Assembly (NCBI GenBank): GCA_030849945.1
Contig: JAVDKK010000003.1
Location: 682,001-746,000, forward strand
Direction: 5' to 3'
Source of the DNA: Schauerella fraxinea
GTDB lineage: Bacteria; Pseudomonadota; Gammaproteobacteria; Burkholderiales; Burkholderiaceae_B
DNA: 64,000 nucleotides
Below, in pieces: positions 17,166-26,090 of the stretch. Position numbers and translations under genes: made by a program. Below the pieces are notes generated by a model, which saw only the letters and a program-made list of their open reading frames with translations, was not told the DNA's origin and did not search any database. Every line of letters begins with the position of its first letter. Position 1 is the first letter of the stretch.

Positions 17166-19887
17166 GACTAAAACCTTATTGCTGGTTGACGGATCGAGCT
17201 ATCTTTACCGCGCTTATCATGCGATGCCTGATCTGCGTAACAGCCGGGGTGAACCCACTGGCGCCCTGTACGGGGTCGTCAACATGTTGCGTAAGCTCGC
17301 TTCGGATCATAAAGCAGAATATGCCGCTTGCATTTTCGACGCGCGCGGCAAGACGTTTCGTGACGATCTCTACCCCGATTACAAATCTCATCGGCCTCCT
17401 ATGCCCGATGAACTCGCGCAGCAGATCGAACCCATCCACCGCGCAGTGCGCGCGTTGGGCTGGCCGGTGCTGGCGATTGAAGGCGTCGAGGCCGACGACG
17501 TCATTGGTACGCTGACCAAGCGTGCCACCGCCCATGGTGTGAAGTCCATCGTGTCTACGGGCGATAAGGATCTCGCTCAATTGGTCGATGATCATGTGAC
17601 GCTCGTCAATACCATGAGTGGCGAAGTGCTCGACGAACCGGGCGTGGTGAACAAGTTCGGCATCCCCCCCGACCGCATCGTCGACTATCTGATGTTAGTG
17701 GGGGATACGGTCGATAATGTTCCCGGTGTGACCAAAGTCGGGCCCAAAACAGCTGTCAAATGGCTGACCGAGCACGGCTCCATCGAGGGTGTGGTGGCGG
17801 CCGCCGATAGCGTCAAGGGCGTCGCGGGCAGCAATCTGCGCGAGGCCATCCCGAATTTTCCGATGACGCGCGAGCTGCTCACTGTGAAGTGCGACTGCGA
17901 TCTGGCCGGCATCGTCGATAGCCTGGCCGATCTGGTGCCGCGTCCGCTGGACGAGCCAACGCTCCTCTCGCTCTACGAAAACTACGGCTTCCGCTCGTGG
18001 CTGCGCGAATTGAGCGGCGACGAGAATCGCGTGCCTGAAAACGACGCACGCGTGGTGCAGGAGGCCATTCCCGAGGCGCCCGCCACAACCGATTATCAGA
18101 TCGTGACCACATGGGAAGCGTTCGACGAATGGCTGGCGCGCATCGAAGCCGCCACGCTCACGGCGCTCGATACCGAAACCACGTCGCTCTCCGAAATGCA
18201 GGCTCGTTTGGTGGGCCTCTCGTTGTGCGTGACCCCGGGCGTATCGGCCTATATTCCCTTGGCGCATCGCGGCCAGGATGTGGGTCCGCAACTGCCTAAA
18301 GATGAGGTGCTGGCGCGCCTGCGCCCATGGCTCACCGATGCCGATGCGCCCAAGCTGCTGCATCACGCCAAGTACGACACGCATGTGTTTGCCAATGAAG
18401 GCATTGCGTTGGCCGGCATCGCCGAAGATACGATGCTGCAAGCCTATGTGCTGGAATCGCATCGCGGCGTGGGCCTGACGGAACTGGCGCAGCGCTACCT
18501 GGGCCGCACCGGCGTGACCTACGAATCGCTGTGCGGCAAAGGCGCCAATCAAATCAACTTCGATCAGGTCGATATCGACAAGGCCGGCTTTTATGCCGCT
18601 GAAGATACCGACTTCACACTGCAGTTGCATCAGGTGCTGCGACCGCGTGTGGCGGCCGATGCTGGCTTGGATCGCATCTACCGTATGGAGATCGAGGTAT
18701 CGGAGATCCTGACCGCGATCGAGCGGCAGGGCGTGTGCATCGATGCTGCAGAACTCAATCGCCAGAGTCATACGCTGGGCCAGGAGATGCTCACGTTGGA
18801 GCAAAAGGCCTACGAGCTCGCGGGTCAGCCGTTCAATCTGAATTCGCCCAAGCAATTGGGTGAGATTCTTTTCGGTCAGATGAAGCTGCCGGTGGTGCGC
18901 AAGACCGCCAGTGGCGCGCCATCCACCGATGAAGAAGTGCTCTCGAAGCTGGCGCTGGATTATCCGTTGCCGAAGGTGCTGCTCGATTATCGCGGTATCG
19001 CCAAGCTCAAATCCACGTATACCGACAAGCTGCCGCGCATGATCGATCCGGCCACGGGGCGCGTGCACACGCACTATTCGCAGGCGGCTGTGATCACCGG
19101 GCGGCTCGCGTCGTCGGATCCCAACCTGCAGAACATCCCCGTGCGTACCGCGGCCGGGCGGCGCGTGCGCGAGGCGTTCATTGCGCAGCCGGGCGGTTTG
19201 ATCGTTTCAGCCGACTATTCGCAAATCGAACTGCGCATCATGGCGCACGTGTCCGACGACGCCAATCTGCAGCATGCCTTTGCCACCGGCGCCGACGTGC
19301 ACCGGGCCACGGCATCCGAGGTGTTTGGCGTGGGCCTGGACGACGTGAGCAGCGACCAACGCCGCGCCGCCAAGGCCATCAACTTCGGCCTGATCTACGG
19401 TATGGGCGTGTTTGGCCTGGCATCCAACCTGGGCATCACCCGCGATGCCGCGCAAGCCTATATCGACCGCTACTTCGCGCGCTATCCGAGCGTGGCGCAG
19501 TATATGGAGTCCACCAAGGTCAGCGCGCGCGAATTGGGTTATGTGCAAACCGTGTTCGGCCGCAAGCTGTGGCTGCCCGAGATTCGCGGCGGCTCCGGCC
19601 CCCGTCGTCAGGGTGCCGAGCGCGCCGCCATCAATGCGCCCATGCAGGGCACGGCGGCAGATCTGATCAAGCTGGCGATGATCGCGGTGCAAAACTGGAT
19701 CATGAAGGAAAACATGGCCAGCCGCATCGTCATGCAGGTGCACGATGAACTGGTGCTCGAGGTGCCGCAGGATGAACTCGAGGTGGTGCGTGAACGCGTC
19801 CCAGCGCTCATGTGCAATGTGGCCGAACTGCGGGTGCCGTTGCTGGCCGAAGTGGGTGTGGGCAGCAACTGGGAGCAGGCGCACTGA
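17164..19887 (+). CDS. polA: DNA polymerase I
   Basis: A 907-residue three-domain PolI acting in Okazaki fragment maturation and repair. The N-terminal 5' nuclease starts at LLLVDGSSYLYRAYHA and includes STGDKDLAQLV and LVGDTVDNVPGV. The 3'-5' exonuclease domain keeps its ALDTETT acidic pair, so proofreading is probably active. The polymerase domain has motif A SADYSQIELRIMAH, motif B RRAAKAINFGLIYGMG and motif C MQVHDELVLE. ATG 17164 was chosen because the protein starts directly with the nuclease motif. The stop overlaps the start of the next gene. Confidence 0.97.
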   Translation: MTKTLLLVDGSSYLYRAYHAMPDLRNSRGEPTGALYGVVNMLRKLASDHKAEYAACIFDARGKTFRDDLYPDYKSHRPPMPDELAQQIEPIHRAVRALGWPVLAIEGVEADDVIGTLTKRATAHGVKSIVSTGDKDLAQLVDDHVTLVNTMSGEVLDEPGVVNKFGIPPDRIVDYLMLVGDTVDNVPGVTKVGPKTAVKWLTEHGSIEGVVAAADSVKGVAGSNLREAIPNFPMTRELLTVKCDCDLAGIVDSLADLVPRPLDEPTLLSLYENYGFRSWLRELSGDENRVPENDARVVQEAIPEAPATTDYQIVTTWEAFDEWLARIEAATLTALDTETTSLSEMQARLVGLSLCVTPGVSAYIPLAHRGQDVGPQLPKDEVLARLRPWLTDADAPKLLHHAKYDTHVFANEGIALAGIAEDTMLQAYVLESHRGVGLTELAQRYLGRTGVTYESLCGKGANQINFDQVDIDKAGFYAAEDTDFTLQLHQVLRPRVAADAGLDRIYRMEIEVSEILTAIERQGVCIDAAELNRQSHTLGQEMLTLEQKAYELAGQPFNLNSPKQLGEILFGQMKLPVVRKTASGAPSTDEEVLSKLALDYPLPKVLLDYRGIAKLKSTYTDKLPRMIDPATGRVHTHYSQAAVITGRLASSDPNLQNIPVRTAAGRRVREAFIAQPGGLIVSADYSQIELRIMAHVSDDANLQHAFATGADVHRATASEVFGVGLDDVSSDQRRAAKAINFGLIYGMGVFGLASNLGITRDAAQAYIDRYFARYPSVAQYMESTKVSARELGYVQTVFGRKLWLPEIRGGSGPRRQGAERAAINAPMQGTAADLIKLAMIAVQNWIMKENMASRIVMQVHDELVLEVPQDELEVVRERVPALMCNVAELRVPLLAEVGVGSNWEQAH

Positions 19888-20735
19888 TGCTGCTCTTATG
19901 GATCGTATTGGCCACCGTGGCCGGCGGCTTGATCGCCGTGCTGGTGGCGCACTGGCTGGCGCATCGTGTATTCGTGCAGTATCTGCATCACATGGTGAGC
20001 CTGTCGGTGGGCGTGTTGCTGGCGGTGGCGTTATTGCATCTGTTGCCCGAAGCCTTCGAGTTGGCCGACGCGGACGCGCATGGGCTGTTTGGCTTGATGC
20101 TGGCGTCGCTCATCGGGTTCTTTGCGCTGGAAAAAATCGCCTTGTTGCGGCACAGCCATCACCACGAAGGCGATGGGCACCATCACCACCACGGGCATGA
20201 TGAACATGAGGCCGGCCGCGGCGGCGTGTTGATCCTGATCGGTAGCTCGCTGCACAATCTGTGTGACGGCGTACTGGTGGCAGCCGCGTTCCTTACCGAC
20301 CCGATCCTGGGCGTGCTGACGGCGGCGTCGATCATCATTCACGAAGTGCCGCACAAGCTCAGCGATTTCGTCGTGCTGCGCAACGCGGGTCTCAAGCGCC
20401 GGCGGGCGTTGGTGCTGATCCTGTTTTCGAGTTTCTGCTCGGCGCTGGGCGGGATCCTCGGCTACTTCGTGCTGCAACAGGCACAGGCGTTGCTGCCCTA
20501 TGCCCTTGTGGTGGCCGCCAGCAGCTTTCTGTACATCTCGGTGGCCGACCTCATGCCGCAGATGCACGAGCGCGTCTCGCCGGCCGATGCCGCGCCCCAA
20601 CTGGCGCTGGTCGGCATTGGTGTGGCAGTGATCTATGCGGTGACCACGATGATGCATCACGGTCATGGTCATGACGACCATGACGATCACGCGCACGATG
20701 CCGTGCCCGCGATTCACGCGCCGCATCAGCACTGA
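19887..20735 (+). CDS. ZIP-family metal transporter
   Basis: A 282-residue membrane protein of the ZIP family, which imports Zn2+ or other divalent metals. About eight hydrophobic helices are visible. The metal-site helices read SSLHNLCDGVLVAAAF (TM4) and IIIHEVPHKLSDFVVL (TM5, a variant of HEIPQELGD). A cytoplasmic loop at about 88-110 is His-rich (HSHHHEGDGHHHHHGHD) and the C-terminus is again His-rich. The ATG at 19887 overlaps the polA stop (TGATG) behind GGGAGC, so it may be expressed by read-through from polA. Metal specificity cannot be read from sequence. Confidence 0.88.
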   Translation: MLLLWIVLATVAGGLIAVLVAHWLAHRVFVQYLHHMVSLSVGVLLAVALLHLLPEAFELADADAHGLFGLMLASLIGFFALEKIALLRHSHHHEGDGHHHHHGHDEHEAGRGGVLILIGSSLHNLCDGVLVAAAFLTDPILGVLTAASIIIHEVPHKLSDFVVLRNAGLKRRRALVLILFSSFCSALGGILGYFVLQQAQALLPYALVVAASSFLYISVADLMPQMHERVSPADAAPQLALVGIGVAVIYAVTTMMHHGHGHDDHDDHAHDAVPAIHAPHQH

Positions 20736-20750
20736 TAGTTTCGATTCGAA

Positions 20751-20773
20751 GATCCCGGTCCATGGCCGGGATC
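20751..20773. terminator. Hairpin between the ZIP transporter and dienelactone hydrolase
   Basis: A perfect 8-bp stem GATCCCGG/CCGGGATC (20751-20758 with 20766-20773) around a 7-nt loop. There is no good T-tract after it, so it is either a weak terminator or an mRNA-processing or stabilising hairpin. Confidence 0.4.
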
Positions 20774-20792
20774 GTCCCTTAAAGGAGCCGAT

Positions 20793-21560
20793 ATGAATGC
20801 TAGCGATCACACCATCCACACCGACACCGACGGCCTGGAAGCAGGCCTGTTCGAGCTGCCGGTAAATGGCGGCACGATGCAGGCGTACTACGCCGCACCG
20901 GCAGGCAACAAGAGCGTGCCGGTCGTGCTGGTGGTGCAGGAGATTTTCGGGCTGAACGAGCACACCAAGGATGTGTGCCGCCGCATCGCCAAACTGGGCT
21001 ACTTCGCCGTCGGCACCAATCTGTACCAACGCCAAGGTGCGGCCGAAACGTATACCGATATCCCGAAGCTCATTGCCGAGATCGTGGCCAAGGTGCCCGA
21101 CGAGCAAGTGCTCTCGGACCTGGATTCAAGCGTGTCCTGGGCCGCCAAGCAGGGCGCCAATGCGCAGCGCGTGGGCATCACCGGCTTTTGCTGGGGTGGC
21201 CGATTGACGTGGATGTACGCCGCGCACAATGCCAACGTGCGTGCAGGCGTGGCCTGGTACGGCAAGCTCACGCAGGGCCACGGGCCGCTCATCAAGCGCA
21301 ACGCCGTGGACATCGTGGGTGAGCTGAAGGGGCCGGTGCTAGGCCTGTATGGTGGCCTGGACAAGAGCATTCCTGTGGCGGACGTGGAGATCATGCGCGA
21401 TAAGCTCAAAGGCGGCAATGAGGCCGCGAAAGCGTCTGAGCTGGTGGTATATCCCGAGGCGGATCACGCGTTTTTTGCCGACTACCGCGCGAACTATCGC
21501 GAGGCCGATGCGAAGGACGGCTGGCGCCGTCTGACCGATTGGTTCAAGCAATATCTGTGA
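20793..21560 (+). CDS. Dienelactone hydrolase family protein
   Basis: A 255-residue alpha/beta hydrolase of the DLH (carboxymethylenebutenolidase) family, which hydrolyses dienelactones or similar esters. The nucleophile is Cys133 in GFCWGGR, the acid is probably the Asp in GLDKSIPV and the base the His in PEADHAFFADYR; this Cys-Asp-His triad defines the family. No signal peptide is visible. AAAGGAG lies 6 bp before the ATG. No ring-cleavage genes are nearby, so a general hydrolase role is likely. Confidence 0.85.
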   Translation: MNASDHTIHTDTDGLEAGLFELPVNGGTMQAYYAAPAGNKSVPVVLVVQEIFGLNEHTKDVCRRIAKLGYFAVGTNLYQRQGAAETYTDIPKLIAEIVAKVPDEQVLSDLDSSVSWAAKQGANAQRVGITGFCWGGRLTWMYAAHNANVRAGVAWYGKLTQGHGPLIKRNAVDIVGELKGPVLGLYGGLDKSIPVADVEIMRDKLKGGNEAAKASELVVYPEADHAFFADYRANYREADAKDGWRRLTDWFKQYL

Positions 21561-21597
21561 TGCGCGATTGAACGATTGTTTGTCGTCGTTGCGACGA

Positions 21598-21625
21598 AAG
21601 AGGCTCCTCGGGGCCTCTTTTTTTT
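21598..21625 (+). terminator. Intrinsic terminator after dienelactone hydrolase gene
   Basis: AAGAGGC (21598-21604) and GCCTCTT (21613-21619) form a stem around TCCTCGGG, followed by a run of eight T ending at 21625. Confidence 0.85.
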
Positions 21626-21644
21626 GATCGATGTTGATGTTGAG

Positions 21645-21802
21645 CGCTTGTGCGGTGCTGAAGACGCTCGTGCGGTGCGTGAAGACGCTTGTGGTTCCGA
21701 AGATGCTCGTGCTGTGCTGAAGATGCATGTGCGATGCTGAAGACAGCTCGCGCTGTGCTGAGGATGCTCGTGCGATGCCGAATGCCCGTGCGTTCCTGAA
21801 GG
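21645..21802. repeat. Degenerate tandem repeats, about eight units of 17-24 bp
   Basis: Successive units follow the pattern GCTCGTGCGRTGCTGAAGAY with substitutions and small indels, for example at 21665, 21686, 21704 and 21724. They lie between two convergent genes and continue almost to the ankyrin gene stop. Frames crossing the repeats give only repetitive His/Ser/Ala-rich peptides, so I regard them as non-coding. Possibly an expanded minisatellite. Confidence 0.6.
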
Positions 21803-21839
21803 CCGCGACATGACGGCGTGACGACTCAGCGTTTTTACG

Positions 21840-22517
21840 TCAACCCTTGGCGCCGGCTTGCACGAGCAGCGTCTCGATCGCGTGATAACCGCGTTGGCGG
21901 GCATGCTGCAGCGGCGTCACGCCCTCGCCATCGGCGAGATTCACATCGGCGTGCGCGTCGAGCAGGTCACGTACGATCTCGACATGCCGGGGTCCGCCGT
22001 CGCTCAGGATGATGGCTTCGAGCAGTGCCGTCCAATGCAGGTTATTGACGTGATTGACGTCGGCACCGGCTGCGATCAGGATGCGGACGGTTTCGGCATT
22101 GCCGCGCTCCGACGCCGGGATGATCGCCGTGCCGCCGAAGCGATTGGTGCTTTTAAGATCGGCGCCATGCGCGAGCGTCAGGTTCAGAATCTCGTTGTGG
22201 CCGCGCGCACCGGCATACAGATAAGGGCTGTCGTTGATCTTGTCTTTGGCATTCACGTCTGCACCGCCCTCGATCAATACCCGCGCCGCCTCCACATGAT
22301 TGGCATGCGTGGCGATCAGCAACGCTGTTTCTCCTTTGGCATTACGTGCGTCGATGGGCGCGCCTTTTTCGAGCAGCCCGCGAATCTTTTCGGCATGGCC
22401 AAGCGCTGCGGCCTGATGCAGTTCGGTTTCCCGCTCGCCACTCGCAGCGGTGGCGGGCGTGACCGCAAACATCGCAATGGCCACACCAAAGCAAATCGAT
22501 ATGCGCTCCAACAGCAT
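21840..22517 (-). CDS. Secreted ankyrin-repeat protein
   Basis: A 225-residue protein with an N-terminal signal peptide (MLLERISICFGVAIAMFAVTPATA) followed by five to six ankyrin repeats, for example NAKGETALLIATHANHVEAA and the GGADVNAKD and AAGADVNHVN turns. Ankyrin repeats bind other proteins, so a periplasmic interaction role is likely; the partner is unknown. ATG 22517 is preceded by AAGGAGA at good spacing. A longer frame beginning at 22595 has no ribosome site and would bury the signal peptide. It follows the aldo/keto reductase gene on the same strand. Confidence 0.82.
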   Translation of the reverse strand: MLLERISICFGVAIAMFAVTPATAASGERETELHQAAALGHAEKIRGLLEKGAPIDARNAKGETALLIATHANHVEAARVLIEGGADVNAKDKINDSPYLYAGARGHNEILNLTLAHGADLKSTNRFGGTAIIPASERGNAETVRILIAAGADVNHVNNLHWTALLEAIILSDGGPRHVEIVRDLLDAHADVNLADGEGVTPLQHARQRGYHAIETLLVQAGAKG

Positions 22518-22594
22518 GTGCGTGTCTCCTTGATGGGTTGAATGATGCATCAAGAATATCGCGTCCAAACCGCTTGCGCTCGACGCAGTCCGCA

Positions 22595-23611
22595 TTAAGG
22601 ATGCGCGCCGGCTTCGCTATCCAGATGCGCCATTTGTGCCGCGGCATAGCGGTCGCCGGCCGCCGTGCCTTTGGGCACTGCCGCTTCGATCGCCGCCAGA
22701 TCGCCGGTCGTCAGATCGAGCGTGAGGCTTCCCAAGGCTTCGGTCAGACGATCGCGGCGACGTGCGCCTACCAACGGCACGATGTCGATGCCTTGCGCAG
22801 CCACCCAGGCAATCGCCACCTGCGCCACGCTCACACCCTTGGCATCGGCGATCTTGCGCAAGGCGTCCACCAGTGCAAGGTTGCTTTCGACGTTGCCGTC
22901 CTGAAAGCGCGGGCTGTGCGCCCGGAAGTCTCCTGGGCCACTCGCGCTGTCTTTTTGCCAATGGCCGCTGATGAGACCGCGCGACAGCACGCCGTAGGCG
23001 GTGATGCCGATGCCCAGATCGCGGCAGGTGGCGAGGATGCCGTCTTCAATACCGCGCGAGATCAGCGAATACTCGATCTGCAGATCGGCGATGGGATGCA
23101 CCGTGGCCGCGCGCTTGATGGTGTCCGAGCCCATTTCGGACAGACCGATATGACGCACGTAGCCAGCTTTCACCATGTCGGCGATGGCGCCTACCGTGTC
23201 TTCGATCGGCACATTTGGATCCAGGCGCGCAGGGCGGTACACGTCGATATAATCCACGCCCAAACGGGTGAGGCTATGCGCCAGAAAATTCTTGATGGCT
23301 TGTGGACGGCCGTCGTAGCCAATCCAGCTGCCGGCCGGGTCGCGCAGCGCGCCGGTCTTGACGCTGATGATGAGATTGTCGCGTTGTGTGCTCGACATGC
23401 CGCCGATGGCCTCGCCGATCAACATCTCGTTGTGGCCCATGCCATAGAAGTCGCCGGTATCCAGCAACGTGATGCCGGCGTCGAGCGCCGCATGAATCGT
23501 GGCGATGCCTTCCGCGCGGTCAGAGGGACCGTACATCCCCGACATGCCCATGCATCCCAAACCCAGTGCCGATACGGCCGGACCGGTTGCACCTAATTGG
23601 CGTTGTTCCAT
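22595..23611 (-). CDS. Aldo/keto reductase
   Basis: A 338-residue NADPH-dependent aldo/keto reductase (AKR, TIM barrel). It shows LGLGCMGMSGMYG, the catalytic Asp/Tyr segment LLDTGDFYGMGHNE, ISVKTG (catalytic Lys) and the C-terminal cofactor motif VPLVGARRRDRLTEALGSL. AAGGAG lies 9 bp before the ATG. It is divergent from a LysR regulator with a palindrome between them, so it is the likely regulatory target. The substrate aldehyde or ketone is not deducible. Confidence 0.87.
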   Translation of the reverse strand: MEQRQLGATGPAVSALGLGCMGMSGMYGPSDRAEGIATIHAALDAGITLLDTGDFYGMGHNEMLIGEAIGGMSSTQRDNLIISVKTGALRDPAGSWIGYDGRPQAIKNFLAHSLTRLGVDYIDVYRPARLDPNVPIEDTVGAIADMVKAGYVRHIGLSEMGSDTIKRAATVHPIADLQIEYSLISRGIEDGILATCRDLGIGITAYGVLSRGLISGHWQKDSASGPGDFRAHSPRFQDGNVESNLALVDALRKIADAKGVSVAQVAIAWVAAQGIDIVPLVGARRRDRLTEALGSLTLDLTTGDLAAIEAAVPKGTAAGDRYAAAQMAHLDSEAGAHP

Positions 23612-23702
23612 GAGACTGCTCCTTGATGGGTTGGCGCGTCGGACGACGACCGATGGCGGTATTGTGCGCGTCGCGTGCTTCCAGATAAACGTGCTAATTT
23701 AA

Positions 23703-23714
23703 GAATAATTATTC
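23703..23714. promoter_or_regulatory. Palindrome between aldo/keto reductase and lysR genes
   Basis: GAATAATTATTC is a perfect 12-bp palindrome in an AT-rich block 28 bp before the lysR ATG, in the divergent promoter region. This is a typical position and T-N-A flavour for a LysR binding site or autoregulatory operator. Confidence 0.45.
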
Positions 23715-23741
23715 AGAATGCGATAACAATAAAGGCGCTCC

Positions 23742-24638
23742 ATGGATCAGTTGCAGGCCATGCGTATCTTCAGCCGCGTGGCGGAGCAATCAAGCTTCAC
23801 CCTTGCGGCCGAACAAATGAATTTGCCGCGTGCGGGCGTCACGCTCGCCATCCAGCAACTGGAAAAGCATGTGGGTGCGCGCTTGCTTCATCGCACCACG
23901 CGCAAGGTCACACTCACCAGCGAGGGGGCGGCTTATTACGACAGTTGCCGGCGGGTGCTCACTGAGGTGGATGCAGCGGATGCGTTGTTTCCGTCGGCAT
24001 ATCAGTCTCCGCGCGGGCCCGTGCGCATCGATCTGCCCGAGCGCCTTGCGCGCTTGAAAATCGTACCGGCGCTAGGGGATTTTCACGCGAAGTATCCCGA
24101 CATCGAATTACGCATCAGCGTGACCGATCGCATCGTCGACATGATCGACGAAGGCATTGATTGCGTAATCCGGGTGGGTGAACTCACCGACTCGCGCCTG
24201 GTGGCCAAGCGCATCGCCATGCTGGGCCAGATCACAGTCGCCTCGCCGACGTATTTGCAGCGCTGCGGCACACCTGAAACGCTGGACGATCTGTCGCGGC
24301 ATGCGGCCGTCAATTTCTTTTCCAATCGCACGCGGCGCGATCTGGACTTCGAGTTTGAAGAGGGGGGCGTGGCGCGCAATATCCGCATGCGCGGTGCGGT
24401 ATCGGTGAGCAGTGCCGAGGCTGGCGTGGCCTGCTGCCTGGCGGGCTTGGGGATTGCACAGGCGCCTTCGAGCGGACTTGCCGGTCATGTCGCCCGCGGC
24501 GAATTGGTTCGGATCCTGGCCGACTATGCCGTGCCGCCGATGCCGCTTTCGGTGGTGTATGGCCATCAGCGGCATCTGGCACCGCGGGTGCGGGTGTTCG
24601 TGGATTGGGTGAGTGAATTGTTGAGTGATGTGCAGTGA
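23742..24638 (+). CDS. LysR-family transcriptional regulator
   Basis: A 298-residue LTTR. The N-terminal winged helix-turn-helix spans about 1-60 (MDQLQAMRIFSRVAEQSSFTLAAEQ ... TRKVTLTSEG). The C-terminal periplasmic-binding-like effector domain starts near RGPVRIDLPERLARLK. It resembles the subgroup that acts on adjacent oxidoreductase genes. It is divergent from the aldo/keto reductase, which is its probable target. The inducer is unknown. Confidence 0.88.
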   Translation: MDQLQAMRIFSRVAEQSSFTLAAEQMNLPRAGVTLAIQQLEKHVGARLLHRTTRKVTLTSEGAAYYDSCRRVLTEVDAADALFPSAYQSPRGPVRIDLPERLARLKIVPALGDFHAKYPDIELRISVTDRIVDMIDEGIDCVIRVGELTDSRLVAKRIAMLGQITVASPTYLQRCGTPETLDDLSRHAAVNFFSNRTRRDLDFEFEEGGVARNIRMRGAVSVSSAEAGVACCLAGLGIAQAPSSGLAGHVARGELVRILADYAVPPMPLSVVYGHQRHLAPRVRVFVDWVSELLSDVQ

Positions 24639-24717
24639 CGCGGTGATGTGTAGTGATGCCGTGGGCGTCCGTGGCGGCACGTGATGAAGTGATGCTGAAC
24701 GTAGATGTGAGGTGATG

Positions 24718-25101
24718 ATGGCGAACAAGCTTCGAATCGATAAATGGCTTTGGGCGGCGCGGTTTTACAAAACCCGCAGCCTGGCAGCGCAAGAAGTTGG
24801 ACGCGGGCGCGTGCTGGTCAATGGCCAGGTGGCCAAGCCCGCGCGCGAAGTGGGCGTGGGCGATCTGGTGAGCGTGCATAAAGAGCCGCCGGCAATGGAG
24901 GTATGCGTGTGCGGGATCAGCAATATGCGTGGTCCGGCGACCGTGGCGCGGCAACTCTACGAAGAAACCAACGAGAGCGTAGCCAAGCGTGAAGCGGCCG
25001 CAGAGATGAGGCGCTTGGCGCCTGAACCGGCGGCGGATATCGCGGCGGGGAGGCCAACCAAACGCGATCGGCGGTTGATTGATTTCGTGCGAGGAAAATG
25101 A
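24718..25101 (+). CDS. hslR: RNA-binding S4-domain protein, Hsp15-like
   Basis: A 127-residue S4-domain protein of the Hsp15 (HslR) type, which binds stalled 50S subunits carrying peptidyl-tRNA. The S4 signature is MANKLRIDKWLWAARFYKTRS and AAQEVGRGRVLVNGQVAKPAREVGVGD. The C-terminus is basic (KRDRRLIDFVRGK). GAGGTG precedes several in-frame start codons (24712 GTG, 24715 and 24718 ATG); 24718 gives the canonical N-terminus, but 24715 is equally possible. The 70 bp upstream is a run of degenerate GTGATG repeats. Confidence 0.85.
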   Translation: MANKLRIDKWLWAARFYKTRSLAAQEVGRGRVLVNGQVAKPAREVGVGDLVSVHKEPPAMEVCVCGISNMRGPATVARQLYEETNESVAKREAAAEMRRLAPEPAADIAAGRPTKRDRRLIDFVRGK

Positions 25102-25177
25102 GGGCCTCGGGCGCGGCCTTCGGGGGCGCACACGTGAGCAGCGAAGCGCTGCAGAAGACCAACCCCCAAGGCCGCGC

Positions 25178-25945
25178 TCAGTGCGCCGCCGCTTCCTGCA
25201 TCAATACGCCGTGGATGTAGTCGCCGGCCTCTGAAATGTCGCGGCGGATGGCGTGCGCCATGGCGGGCGCATCGCGGTTGGATAGCGCCGTCACCGCTTC
25301 TGCGTGATGGTCCGCGGCTTTCAGATGCGGCACGTATTCGGGCAACACCATGTTGAGCACCGGCCCGCATCGCAACCAGAGCGTTTCGATGCTGTCCTGG
25401 ATCACGTCCAGGCGGCTCAAGCCATAAATATGAAAATGAAACTGGCGATGCACGTCGAGATAACCCTGACGGGGCTCTGCATCGATTAATCGCGCCATCT
25501 CGGCGTGCAGCTCGCGCAGCCGGCGCACGTCTGCATCGCTCGCGTGGGCGACGGCTTCGAAGGCCGCGCGCGATTCCAGTTCGGCACGCATGATCACAAG
25601 CTGGCGAAAGATGCCCGCATCGACGTGGGGCACGATCGCGCCGCCGCCTTGACCGCCGGTGCCGCGCTCCAGCACCCGCTCGGCAGTCAGACGATTGACC
25701 GCGTCCCGCACCGGCGTCAAGCTGATTCCCAGCTCGGCCGCGACTTCGCGCAACACGATGCGATGGCCGGGCGTGTAGCGCCCGTTCAACAGTGCTTCAC
25801 GCAGCGCGGCGTATACGCGATCCCACAGCGTTTCCCGATCGAGCGGTCGCAAGATCGACGGCTTGCGCGCCGGCTCAACACTGATGGCGGGGGGAAGTGC
25901 GGGCACGGCGGGTCCTCTTGCTCTGGTTCGATTCATTGGCGTCAT
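25178..25945 (-). CDS. GntR-family regulator (FCD subfamily)
   Basis: A 255-residue repressor-type regulator. The N-terminal winged helix covers about 38-105 (ETLWDRVYAALREALLNGRYTPGHRI ... TPVRDAVNRLTAERVLE) and the C-terminal FCD ligand domain about 115-245, with conserved Asp/His metal ligands in HRQFHFHIY. FCD regulators usually sense organic acids. It is divergent from a Bug solute-binding protein, and a perfect palindrome sits inside the promoter between them, so it probably controls the 26-31 kb cluster. An alternative start lies 9 bp downstream at 25936. Confidence 0.87.
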   Translation of the reverse strand: MTPMNRTRARGPAVPALPPAISVEPARKPSILRPLDRETLWDRVYAALREALLNGRYTPGHRIVLREVAAELGISLTPVRDAVNRLTAERVLERGTGGQGGGAIVPHVDAGIFRQLVIMRAELESRAAFEAVAHASDADVRRLRELHAEMARLIDAEPRQGYLDVHRQFHFHIYGLSRLDVIQDSIETLWLRCGPVLNMVLPEYVPHLKAADHHAEAVTALSNRDAPAMAHAIRRDISEAGDYIHGVLMQEAAAH

Positions 25946-25984
25946 TCTCTCATTTGCCTGCTGCGACGCAGAATCGAAAGCTGT

Positions 25985-26013
25985 TTGTTATTCGTTATAA
26001 CGAATGATAGGAT
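25985..26013 (+). promoter_or_regulatory. Promoter of the 26-31 kb catabolic cluster with GntR operator
   Basis: TTGTTA (25985-25990), a 17-bp spacer and TAGGAT (26008-26013) form a sigma70-like promoter. The 16-bp perfect palindrome ATTCGTTATAACGAAT (25990-26005) fills the spacer. A regulator bound there would block polymerase; the divergent GntR protein is the obvious candidate. Confidence 0.6.
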
Positions 26014-26090
26014 GATTGCACAATAGTTCAAAACAGCCCTGAGAGGCAGTGATGAAGCGCCCTCATGGCGACTTTCGGAGGAGACCGAAA

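Noticed and set aside
17695..19074. A 459-codon minus-strand frame inside polA
   Set aside because: Antisense to conserved PolI coding sequence, no motifs.
21494..21904. A 136-codon minus-strand frame across the tandem repeats
   Set aside because: The translation is only repetitive His/Ser/Ala stretches from the DNA repeats and it overlaps two real genes.
22538..23596. A 352-codon plus-strand frame
   Set aside because: Antisense to the aldo/keto reductase gene, which has clear motifs and ribosome site.
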